A stretch of 6,560 bases of DNA from Persephonella sp. (GTDB lineage: Bacteria > Aquificota > Aquificia > Aquificales > Hydrogenothermaceae), in NCBI GenBank assembly GCA_027081375.1, contig JALWKR010000073.1, forward strand, positions 1 to 6,560, given 5' to 3'. A program made the translations under genes and the position numbers. The number at the start of each line of letters is the position of its first letter. The stretch's first letter is position 1. Positions 1 to 5,731 of this stretch are shown here, one piece after another. The notes below the pieces were generated by a model, which saw only the letters and a program-made list of their open reading frames with translations, did not search any database and was not told the DNA's origin.

Positions 1-33
1 AAAACAAATTGTGAGGTTTTATACAGAGAATAA
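1..33 (+). CDS. 3' end of an upstream gene (partial, unidentified)
   Basis: Frame 1 is open from the window edge and ends with TAA at 31-33, giving a ten-residue tail KTNCEVLYRE. The stop shares its last base with the next ATG (TAATG), a typical arrangement for translationally coupled genes. A second open frame (KQIVRFYTENNG, stop TGA at 38-40) would also overlap the next start, so the true frame is uncertain. The tail is too short to name a product. The presence of some upstream coding sequence is inferred from these overlaps and from the lack of a promoter before the TPR gene. Confidence 0.35.
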   Translation, partial: KTNCEVLYRE

Positions 34-1094
34 TGGATGACCTAGAAAAAATAATAGAAGATATCTACAGTAAAAATTTTAAATCAGCACTTGATAAATT
101 AGACAGAATTATAAAAGAAAATCCTTCTGATAGAGCCTATTTATTAAAAGGAAATATACTCTACACTTTAGGCAAAAAGAAAGAAGCATTAGAAAATTTC
201 CTAAAAGCTATTGAATTAAATCCTAAAAATGCTGAAGCTTATTACAGTATAGGTAATCTTTATCTTGATTTTGAAAAACCTGAAAAAGCAATTGATTTTT
301 TAGAGAAGGCAGTATCTCTAGAAGAAAAAGCTGAGTACTATAATGACTTAGGTTTTGCCTACCATAACCTTGGAAATTATAAGAAAGCTATTGACATGTA
401 CAATAAAGCAATAAAGTTAGACCCAAATCTTGCTCAGGCTTATTACAACAAAGGTCTCTCTTTAAGGAAACTTGAAAAATATAACGAAGCTGTAAAAATG
501 TACAACAGAGCTATAGCAATAAATCCAGAAGATCCAGACTTTTACTACAATAAAGGAATAGCTTTAAGACTTGTAGGGAAACCAGAAAAAGCTATTCAGA
601 CTTACAAAGAGGCTCTTAAAATAAATCCTGAAATGTATAAAGCTTGGAATAACTTAGGAAATGCCTATTATGATATAGGAAAGTTAGATGAAGCTTTAAA
701 AGCCTATAAAAAAGCAGTAGAGATAAATCCATCTTTTGATACAGCATGGCAGAATATAGGAAACGTTTATCTAGATAAAGGAGAATATTCAAAAGCCGTT
801 GAAGCTTTTAAAAAAGCTATAAAACTAAATCCTAGCTGTGCTGAGTGTTATATGGATATGGGAATTGCTTTAAAAGAGTTAGGAAAGTATCAGGAAGCCT
901 TAGAAGCATATGATAAAGCAAAGGAGCTTAATCCAGAAATGGAACCTCTTGCTGAATACAATAAAGCCTGTCTTTATGCATCTATAGGAGAAATAGAAAA
1001 AGCGAAAAAACATTTAAGGAAAGCATTTGAAAAAGATTCTTCCCTAAAAGAGTATGCAAAAACAGATCCAGATTTAAAAAGTATTCCTCTATAA
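33..1094 (+). CDS. TPR-repeat protein
   Basis: A 353-residue protein made almost entirely of tetratricopeptide repeats. Eight well-formed 33-34-residue units begin near residues 34, 67, 100, 134, 168, 202, 236 and 270. They show the usual pattern: W/Y near position 4, G at 8, Y/L at 11, A at 20, A at 27 and P at 32 (for example KAIKLDPN, KALKINPE, KAIELNPK). Degenerate units lie at both ends (about 1-33 and 304-341). The C-terminal TDPDLKSI resembles the DPDF/L-x-S-I tail seen after many bacterial TPR arrays. There is no signal peptide, membrane segment or fused catalytic domain, so a cytoplasmic scaffold for protein-protein contacts is inferred and the partner is unknown. The ATG at 33 is the only start after an in-frame TGA at 12-14. 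A GTGAGG lies 16 bases upstream, too far for a good ribosome-binding site, so coupling to the upstream gene through TAATG is likely. Confidence 0.93.
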   Translation: MDDLEKIIEDIYSKNFKSALDKLDRIIKENPSDRAYLLKGNILYTLGKKKEALENFLKAIELNPKNAEAYYSIGNLYLDFEKPEKAIDFLEKAVSLEEKAEYYNDLGFAYHNLGNYKKAIDMYNKAIKLDPNLAQAYYNKGLSLRKLEKYNEAVKMYNRAIAINPEDPDFYYNKGIALRLVGKPEKAIQTYKEALKINPEMYKAWNNLGNAYYDIGKLDEALKAYKKAVEINPSFDTAWQNIGNVYLDKGEYSKAVEAFKKAIKLNPSCAECYMDMGIALKELGKYQEALEAYDKAKELNPEMEPLAEYNKACLYASIGEIEKAKKHLRKAFEKDSSLKEYAKTDPDLKSIPL

Positions 1095-1096
1095 CT

Positions 1097-1110
1097 ATTG
1101 ATAAATCAAT
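1097..1110. repeat. 6-bp inverted repeat over the -35 element
   Basis: ATTGAT-AA-ATCAAT is a perfect 14-base palindrome with a two-base centre. It begins three bases after the TPR stop codon and covers the -35 box (1098-1103) of the promoter for the zinc-ribbon gene. It could be an operator half-site pair. Palindromes this short also arise by chance in AT-rich DNA. It is not a terminator, because it has neither G-C pairs nor a T tract. Confidence 0.35.
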
Positions 1111-1126
1111 AAACCAAGATTATTAT
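1098..1126 (+). promoter_or_regulatory. sigma70-type promoter of the zinc-ribbon gene
   Basis: TTGATA (1098-1103) and TATTAT (1121-1126) each match the consensus hexamers at five of six positions and are separated by exactly 17 bases. Transcription would start near 1133, giving a leader of about 23 bases that contains the AGGAG at 1146-1150. The promoter lies wholly in the 61-base gap after the TPR gene. The downstream gene can therefore be transcribed independently, although read-through from the TPR gene is also possible because no terminator is visible between them. Confidence 0.6.
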
Positions 1127-1155
1127 TTAATAAAAACGCTAATTTAGGAGATATT

Positions 1156-1863
1156 ATGGAACAGGATATAGATAAGCTACTTAAACTTCAGGAAATAGAT
1201 TTAGAAATTGATAGATTAGAAAAGTTACTAAAGAAACTTCCTGAAGAAATTGAAAAGTTAAAGAAAGAAAAAGAAGAGCTTTTATTTCGTTTTGAAAAGA
1301 TAAACAACGATATTAAACACGCAGAAGCAAGAAAGAAGGAAAAAGAGTTAGACATTCAAACGTATCAGGATAGAATTTTAAAAATAGAAGAAGCTTTAAA
1401 TAGAGTAAAAACAAATGAAGAATACAAAAGTCTCCTAAGAGAAAAAGCCCAACTTGAAGAAACAATTATGGAAATAGAAGATGAAATTCTAAATATAATG
1501 GAAGAAATAGAGGAGCTTAAAGAAGAAAAGAAAAAACTTGAGAAAACTATAGAAGAAGAAAAAAGAAAAATAGAAGAAAAAATAAAAGAAAAAGAGAATC
1601 TTTTAAAAGAGGATCAAGAAAAATTAGAAAAGTTAAGGAAAGAAAGAAAGAAACTTCAAAATGAGATATCCCCACAGTCTTTATCAAAATACGAACTTAT
1701 AAAGAAAAAAAGAGGTAGTAAAGTAATAGCTATTGTAGAAGATGATACTTGCAGTGGTTGCTATATGATTATTCCTCCAAAAGTTTACAGCAGTTTGGTA
1801 AAGGGAGAACAACTTTTGACATGTCCTCACTGTGGTAGGTTTTTATACTACAAACCTGTCTAA
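1156..1863 (+). CDS. Coiled-coil protein with C-terminal C4 zinc ribbon (DUF164 / zf-RING_7 family)
   Basis: A 235-residue protein. Residues 1 to about 170 are a long, very Lys/Glu-rich antiparallel-type coiled coil, with the family's NEEYKSLLREKA segment at 87-98. Residues 190-232 form a zinc ribbon with two CxxC knuckles, C199/C202 and C223/C226, the second followed by GRFLYY. Length and layout match the bacterial DUF164 family (Pfam zf-RING_7). Known members are Helicobacter HP0958 (FlgZ, flagellar biogenesis and flaA mRNA binding) and Chlamydia CT398 (contacts with sigma54 and secretion-system parts). The cellular role here is not evident, and a nucleic-acid-binding or adaptor role is inference. 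The start is ATG at 1156, with AGGAG at 1146-1150 and a five-base spacer. High A+G content in the coiled-coil part reflects GAA/AAA codons and is not a DNA repeat. Confidence 0.88.
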   Translation: MEQDIDKLLKLQEIDLEIDRLEKLLKKLPEEIEKLKKEKEELLFRFEKINNDIKHAEARKKEKELDIQTYQDRILKIEEALNRVKTNEEYKSLLREKAQLEETIMEIEDEILNIMEEIEELKEEKKKLEKTIEEEKRKIEEKIKEKENLLKEDQEKLEKLRKERKKLQNEISPQSLSKYELIKKKRGSKVIAIVEDDTCSGCYMIIPPKVYSSLVKGEQLLTCPHCGRFLYYKPV

Positions 1864-1928
1864 TTGTTCTAATAACTAATTAATTGTTTAAACCTGCAGA
1901 AAAAGGTTATTCGTAATAGAAAAATAAA

Positions 1929-1945
1929 AAGGGGCTAGACCCCTT
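1929..1945 (-). terminator. Rho-independent terminator after ftsH, possibly bidirectional
   Basis: AAGGGG (1929-1934) and CCCCTT (1940-1945) form a six-pair hairpin with the loop CTAGA. On the - strand it starts three bases beyond the ftsH stop codon and is followed by TTTATTTTTC, a good U-rich tail. On the + strand the hairpin is followed by CCTTTATTC, which is less U-rich, so it may also end the converging zinc-ribbon transcript with lower efficiency. It is the only clear terminator in the window and marks the convergence point of the two transcription units. Confidence 0.8.
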
Positions 1946-1948
1946 CCT

Positions 1949-3832
1949 TTATTCTATTCCTCCAGGTGGGACGTCTGGAGCAGAATTTGCTGATACTACT
2001 TCTACAACAGATTTTCTACATTTATTCATTACAGGAACACCGTATTCCTCTAGTATTGCCATCATCTCTTCACATGTGATAGTTTCTTTATCAATAAGTA
2101 GTTCTACAACAGCAACAACTGCATCTTTGTAGGTTTCAATGATATTTTTAGTTCTTTCATATGTTTCTTTTAATAGTTTTCTAACCTGCTCATCTATTTC
2201 TCTAGCAGTAGATTCACTTATTTCTGGTCCTTGCTGAGGATTAAACATATTACTTCTATTTGTTGATACGTGTATTGGACCTAGTTCATCAGTCATTCCC
2301 CATGAAGCTACAATCCTATAAGCAAGCTCTGTAGCTCTCATAAGGTCATTTTCAGCTCCAGTAGTTATTCCGTCTTTGCCGTAAAACACCTCTTCAGCAG
2401 CTCTTCCACCAAATAGCTGATGAAGTCTAGCCATTAAGTCTTTCTTAGAGTATAGATGTCTATCTTCCTCAGGAAGATTTACTGTTACCCCTAGAGCCAT
2501 TCCCCTAGGAATAATAGATACTTTATGTAATGGATCTGATTCTTTAAACATCATACCAACAAGGGCATGACCTACTTCATGATAAGCAATTTTCTCCTTC
2601 TCTTTTGGAGTTATTGCCATTCCCTTTCTTTCAAGTCCCATCATAATTCTGTCCATTGCATCTTCAAACTCTTTCATAGTTACTTTTTCCTTTCTTCTTC
2701 TTGCAGCTAATAAAGCAGCTTCATTTACAACATTTGCAAGGTCAGCACCGGAAAATCCTGGAGTTCCTCTAGCTATTACCATTAAATCAACATCTTCAGC
2801 TAAAGGAATATTTTTCTTTTTAACGTGTACTTTAAGGATTTCATATCTACCTTTAACATCAGGTTTAGGAACAGATATCTGTCTATCAAATCTTCCTGGT
2901 CTAAGAAGAGCTGGATCAAGAATATCTGGTCTGTTTGTTGCAGCTATCACAATAATTCCTTCACTTGAATCAAAACCATCAAGCTCCACAAGTAGCTGGT
3001 TTAATGTTTGTTCCCTCTCATCATGACCACCACCAAATCCAACACCACTTCTAGCTCTACCTACAGCATCTATTTCGTCTATAAATACAAGGCATGGAGC
3101 ATGCTTTTTAGCAGTTTCAAAAAGATCTCTAACCCTTGCAGCACCAACACCAACAAACATCTCAACAAAGTCTGAACCTGATATAGAGATAAAGGGAACA
3201 TCAGCCTCTCCAGCTATAGCCTTTGCAAGAAGGGTTTTACCAACCCCTGGATCTCCATATAGAAGAATACCTTTAGGAGCTCTTCCACCAAGTTTTTGAA
3301 ATCTTTGTGGATCTTTAAGGTAGTCTATAAGCTCTTTTACCTCTTCCTTAACCTCGTCCATACCAGCAACGTCATCAAGTTTCACATTAGGTTTTTCTTC
3401 TAGGTAAACTTTTGCCTTTGATTTAGCAAAAGAAAATGCCCTGTTAGTCCCTCCTGACATCTGACGCATCATAAAGATCCATAGTCCAATAAACAGAAGA
3501 ATTGGAAGCCATGAAATAAGAAGGGTTGTTAACCAACCATTTTTTTCAGAAGGCACAACTTTTATTTTTACTCCGTTTTCAGAGAGAATATCATAGATTT
3601 TAGTATAACCTTCTGGAACAGCTGTTTCTATCTTTTTACCATCCTCAGTGATAGCTACAATCTCATCACCTTTTACAATAGCTTCCTTTACTTTGTTTTC
3701 ATTTACCATATTTACAAATTCAGTGAAGGAAACTCTGTTGTCTACAAACTCTCTTGTTCCAAACATATTAAAGGCTAATATCATCAAGGCTCCTATAAGG
3801 AACCATATTAAAAGACTCCTTGAGAACTGCAC
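1949..3832 (-). CDS. ftsH: ATP-dependent zinc metalloprotease FtsH
   Basis: A 627-residue membrane-anchored AAA+ protease that extracts and degrades membrane proteins and unstable cytosolic proteins, and works as a hexamer. Visible parts in order are a membrane segment at about 7-24, an extracytoplasmic domain at about 25-100 and a second membrane segment at about 103-122. In the AAA+ module, Walker A is GDPGVGKT (193-200, K199), the pore loop is FVG (226-228), Walker B is LVFIDEID (D252/E253), and the second region of homology [19 protein letters not shown] has R311 and R314 as arginine fingers. The protease has HEVGH (H418, E419, H422) with D496 of GAEND as third zinc ligand. All key residues are present and the length is normal for the family. 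Walker A differs from the common FtsH GPPGTGKT, as I recall it also does in Aquifex. The start is GTG (3832-3830), preceded by GAGGAGGTG with a five-base spacer. The gene is last in the operon, two bases after tilS. tilS-ftsH linkage is known in other bacteria, for example tilS-hpt-ftsH in Bacillus. Confidence 0.98.
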   Translation of the reverse strand: MQFSRSLLIWFLIGALMILAFNMFGTREFVDNRVSFTEFVNMVNENKVKEAIVKGDEIVAITEDGKKIETAVPEGYTKIYDILSENGVKIKVVPSEKNGWLTTLLISWLPILLFIGLWIFMMRQMSGGTNRAFSFAKSKAKVYLEEKPNVKLDDVAGMDEVKEEVKELIDYLKDPQRFQKLGGRAPKGILLYGDPGVGKTLLAKAIAGEADVPFISISGSDFVEMFVGVGAARVRDLFETAKKHAPCLVFIDEIDAVGRARSGVGFGGGHDEREQTLNQLLVELDGFDSSEGIIVIAATNRPDILDPALLRPGRFDRQISVPKPDVKGRYEILKVHVKKKNIPLAEDVDLMVIARGTPGFSGADLANVVNEAALLAARRRKEKVTMKEFEDAMDRIMMGLERKGMAITPKEKEKIAYHEVGHALVGMMFKESDPLHKVSIIPRGMALGVTVNLPEEDRHLYSKKDLMARLHQLFGGRAAEEVFYGKDGITTGAENDLMRATELAYRIVASWGMTDELGPIHVSTNRSNMFNPQQGPEISESTAREIDEQVRKLLKETYERTKNIIETYKDAVVAVVELLIDKETITCEEMMAILEEYGVPVMNKCRKSVVEVVSANSAPDVPPGGIE

Positions 3833-3834
3833 GT

Positions 3835-5199
3835 TTACACCTCCTCAGTTTTAAAACATATAATTTTTTTAGAAGTTTTATCTATAGGAAAAAGATTTGA
3901 TCTTTTATACCCAATAATCCACAATATTTTATTTCTATATGTAAGAAGTGGTATGGTATCTCTCATATCCTTTGGTATTTTTAAATCAATCATTATATCT
4001 TTTAGCTTCTTTTCTGAGATCCTTCCAAAAGGAATAAATCTATCACCTTTCATTCTTGGTCTTATTTCAAATATCGGATTTTCTTCATCTATAGAAAAAC
4101 AGACAAAGTTTTTATCATTAAATATATTCTCTCTTAAAATTTTTTCATCAGCATAAAAAGCTTTTATTTTCAAACCTACTTCTTTTAAAACCACTTCATC
4201 TCCTGGCTTTAATGTATATAGATAACTTTTCTTTGGCTTTCTATTATAACCTTTAATCTTTATACTTTGGTAGCTTTTGGTAAGTAAATACTTACTACTT
4301 ATACTATATTCTTTAGTTCCGTTTTCTCTTTTAATGATTTTTATCAGATCATATAGTTGTTTATAAGATAAAAAAGTACCTGTTTTTATATACACCCACT
4401 CCTGCAAAAATCTATATTGAACAGCTTCAGACAACTCTAGAAACCATTCTAATTTTATCTCATCCTTCTGAAAATTCTGTGAAAGCCTTTTTAATTCCTC
4501 TTTAAAGAAATCTTCATCTAGATTTAAAAAATAAGACATATAAAAAAATGATGTTTCTATAGAGGGATTTATTTTTTTTGCCTCAGGAATTATTAGATGA
4601 CGAACTTTGTTTCTTAAAAAATCTGTTTGGAAGTTTGTTATATCTACTCTGTATGGAATATTCTTTTCTTTTGCATACCTCTCTATCTCTTCCTTTTTTA
4701 TTAAATAAAGAGGTCTTATAACATTATTATCTTTGGGCTTAAAGCCTTTGATACCCTTTTTGTTTCCTTGAATAAACCACAAAAACATTGTTTCAACAAG
4801 GTCTGATAGATGATGTCCTGTAGCTATTTTATTCAGGTTTTCTTCTTTTAAGATTTCTTTAAAAAATTTATATCTTTCTTCCCTTGCTACTTCTTCTATA
4901 GATTTTTTTCTCTCTTTAGCTAGGGTTTTTATATCAATTGATTTTGTAAAAACAGGAATATTATGTTTTTTCCCAAATTCTAAAGCGAACTTTTCATCTA
5001 AGTCTGAATCGTGACCTCTTAGCTTATGATTTAAATGAGCTAAAACTAGTTTATCTATTTGGAGATATTTTTTTAGTTTGATTAAGAGGTATGTTAAGAC
5101 TGTAGAATCTATACCACCTGAAAAAGCTATAAGAATTTTATCCTGAGGCTGTATTAGTTGAAATTCTTTGACTGCTTTTAAGAGTTTTTTTTCAACCAA
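3835..5199 (-). CDS. tilS: tRNA(Ile)-lysidine synthase TilS
   Basis: A 454-residue cytoplasmic enzyme that uses ATP and lysine to turn C34 of tRNA-Ile(CAU) into lysidine, so that the tRNA reads AUA and is charged with Ile instead of Met. The N-type ATP-pyrophosphatase domain (about 20-215) has the PP-loop SGGIDS (27-32), LNHKLRG (56-62), [10 protein letters not shown] (128-137), RPLY (162-165) and [10 protein letters not shown] (196-205). A helical linker follows. The C-terminal TilS domain (about 325-450) includes KPGD (331-334), [13 protein letters not shown] (380-392) and [12 protein letters not shown] (398-409). This is the long form; the Aquifex enzyme, as I recall, is only about 317 residues and lacks this C-terminal domain. 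In the 128-137 motif the first of the usual two Asp is Ser132, while Asp133, Glu136 and Thr137 are kept. The start is TTG at 5199-5197. No in-frame ATG or GTG lies nearby and no Shine-Dalgarno sequence is visible. A CAU tRNA lies nine bases upstream. Confidence 0.95.
   Translation of the reverse strand: MVEKKLLKAVKEFQLIQPQDKILIAFSGGIDSTVLTYLLIKLKKYLQIDKLVLAHLNHKLRGHDSDLDEKFALEFGKKHNIPVFTKSIDIKTLAKERKKSIEEVAREERYKFFKEILKEENLNKIATGHHLSDLVETMFLWFIQGNKKGIKGFKPKDNNVIRPLYLIKKEEIERYAKEKNIPYRVDITNFQTDFLRNKVRHLIIPEAKKINPSIETSFFYMSYFLNLDEDFFKEELKRLSQNFQKDEIKLEWFLELSEAVQYRFLQEWVYIKTGTFLSYKQLYDLIKIIKRENGTKEYSISSKYLLTKSYQSIKIKGYNRKPKKSYLYTLKPGDEVVLKEVGLKIKAFYADEKILRENIFNDKNFVCFSIDEENPIFEIRPRMKGDRFIPFGRISEKKLKDIMIDLKIPKDMRDTIPLLTYRNKILWIIGYKRSNLFPIDKTSKKIICFKTEEV
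3838..3846 (-). promoter_or_regulatory. ftsH ribosome-binding site inside the tilS 3' end
   Basis: GAGGAGGTG is an extended Shine-Dalgarno sequence that also encodes the last three residues of TilS (Glu-Glu-Val) and is followed at once by the tilS TAA. Five bases (TAAAC) separate it from the ftsH GTG. It is the deciding evidence for the GTG start. A ribosome terminating on tilS would sit over this site, so translational coupling is expected. Confidence 0.85.
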
Positions 5200-5208
5200 A
5201 TTATTAAA

Positions 5209-5285
5209 TGGTGGCGGTGGCAGGACTCGAACCTGCGACTCCGCGGATATGAGCCGCGTGCTCTAACCAGCTGAGCTACACCGCC
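5209..5285 (-). tRNA. tRNA with anticodon CAU (elongator Met or Ile2; not initiator)
   Basis: A complete cloverleaf of 77 bases including an encoded CCA (5211-5209). Acceptor GGCGGTG (5285-5279) pairs fully with CACCGCC (5219-5213). The D arm is GCTC/GAGC with a GG-containing loop, the anticodon arm is CGCGG-CTCATAT-CCGCG, the variable region is GAGTC, the T arm is GCAGG-TTCGAGT-CCTGC, and the discriminator base is A. The anticodon CAT is at 5251-5249. G1-C72 pairing and C29 rule out the initiator, which has a 1-72 mismatch and three G-C pairs at 29-31. The GGCGG acceptor resembles elongator tRNA-Met of several bacteria. The C29-G41 pair is a feature of E. coli and Bacillus tRNA-Ile2, and the position next to tilS also hints at Ile2. 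U38 is unlike the A38 of E. coli Met and Ile2. About 18 of 21 stem pairs are G-C, which suggests high growth temperature. It lies inside the rpsT-tilS operon, nine bases from each neighbour. Confidence 0.97.
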
Positions 5286-5294
5286 ACTTTGTTT

Positions 5295-5576
5295 TTATTG
5301 AGATGCTAATTGTCTTTTAGCTTCTACTACTTTTCTTGCTATTCTTGAAACTCTTCTTGCTGCTTCGTTTTTATGAATAGCCCCTTTAGCAGCAGCTCTG
5401 TAAGCGAGTTTCTGAGCTAAAGGTAATAGTTGTTCAGCTGTTTCAACATCCTTTTTAGCTAAAGCTTCTTTTATTCTTTTTATTGCCGTTTTCATTCTAG
5501 AGATATGGTATCTGTTTAACTGTCTCCTCTTCTCTGCCTGTCTAATTCTCTTTCTTGCTGAACGTGTATGAGCCAT
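5295..5576 (-). CDS. rpsT: 30S ribosomal protein S20
   Basis: A 93-residue, strongly basic, all-helical protein of the small ribosomal subunit that binds 16S rRNA early in assembly. The N-terminus MAHTRSARKRIRQAEKRR is the S20 signature (usually MANIKSAKKRIRQ-like). It is followed by a KTAIKRIKEAL helix and a C-terminal AAAKGAIHKNEAARRVSRI segment typical of the family. Length is normal (about 85-95). The start is ATG at 5576-5574. An in-frame TTG directly before it (5579) is rejected, because the AGGAGG at 5586-5581 is only two bases from TTG but five bases from ATG. This is the first gene of an operon with tRNA(CAU), tilS and ftsH. The strong promoter at 5642-5670 fits its high expression. 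Confidence 0.97.
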   Translation of the reverse strand: MAHTRSARKRIRQAEKRRQLNRYHISRMKTAIKRIKEALAKKDVETAEQLLPLAQKLAYRAAAKGAIHKNEAARRVSRIARKVVEAKRQLASQ

Positions 5577-5594
5577 CAAATCCTCCTTTCAATT

Positions 5595-5617
5595 TTGAGA
5601 GTAATAATTTATCTCAA
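5595..5617 (-). promoter_or_regulatory. Inverted repeat in the rpsT leader
   Basis: In the predicted leader of about 58 bases, TTGAGA and TCTCAA (arms at 5617-5612 and 5600-5595) can pair around an 11-base AT-rich loop, ending nine bases before the AGGAGG. S20 is known to repress its own translation in E. coli, so a leader structure might take part in feedback. The stem is weak, with four A-U pairs and two G-C pairs. At high temperature it would need a bound protein to persist. Confidence 0.3.
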
Positions 5618-5641
5618 TAAGAGTCAAAAATCAAGATATGT

Positions 5642-5670
5642 ATTATAAATAAAAATATAACTGTTGTAAA
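5642..5670 (-). promoter_or_regulatory. Strong sigma70-type promoter of the rpsT-tRNA-tilS-ftsH operon
   Basis: On the - strand, TTTACA (5670-5665, five of six) and a perfect TATAAT (5647-5642) are separated by exactly 17 bases. Transcription would start near 5635. It is the best promoter match in the window. No other convincing promoter or terminator appears in the 9-, 9- and 2-base gaps between the following four genes, so it probably drives the whole unit. Confidence 0.75.
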
Positions 5671-5692
5671 CACCTAAAAAATATATTATTCT
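5664..5692 (+). promoter_or_regulatory. Candidate promoter of the SAM synthetase gene
   Basis: TTGTAA (5664-5669) and TATTCT (5687-5692) are 17 bases apart and match the consensus at about four positions each. The start would be near 5699, leaving a leader of about 33 bases. Better -10-like sequences (TATATT at 5682, TATTAT at 5684) lie too close to this -35. The -35 overlaps the -35 of the divergent rpsT promoter by five bases. This is a plausible but weak call. Confidence 0.35.
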
Positions 5693-5720
5693 AATTTTCT
5701 GTTTATTTTCAATAATCTAT

Positions 5721-5725
5721 GGAGG
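5721..5725 (+). promoter_or_regulatory. Ribosome-binding site of the SAM synthetase gene
   Basis: GGAGG lies six bases before the ATG at 5732 and fixes this start. The next in-frame ATG is 47 codons downstream, inside conserved sequence. Confidence 0.85.
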
Positions 5726-5731
5726 TAATAA

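Noticed and set aside
134..1040. Periodic near-repeats of about 102 bases within the TPR gene.
   Set aside because: They reflect the 34-residue protein repeat. The copies have diverged too far to be a recent tandem DNA duplication.
1500..1670. A run of AAAGAAGAAAAA-like sequence that looks like a DNA repeat.
   Set aside because: It is explained by Lys and Glu codons of the coiled coil. No unit recurs with fixed length.
1891..1908. AACCT/AGGTT hairpin after the zinc-ribbon gene as its own terminator.
   Set aside because: The stem has only five pairs with an eight-base loop and no T tract follows. The hairpin at 1929-1945 is the better candidate.
3648..3854. A 68-codon open frame on the + strand opposite the ftsH start region.
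   Set aside because: It is antisense to the conserved N-terminus of FtsH, has no ribosome-binding site and encodes a low-complexity Ser/Thr/Phe/Ile-rich peptide typical of an antisense shadow.
3953..4156. A 67-codon open frame on the + strand inside tilS.
   Set aside because: It lies opposite the C-terminal domain of TilS, shows no family features or start signal, and its Phe/Ser/Ile-rich composition mirrors Lys/Glu-rich codons on the other strand.
5209..5285. Initiator tRNA-fMet as the identity of the CAU tRNA.
   Set aside because: Bases 1 and 72 pair (G-C), and the anticodon stem lacks the three consecutive G-C pairs at 29-31 (here C, G, G), so initiator hallmarks are missing.
5574..5579. 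A start at TTG 5579 for rpsT, giving an extra Met.
   Set aside because: The AGGAGG would be only two bases from TTG. The ATG at 5576 has a proper five-base spacer and yields the standard S20 N-terminus.
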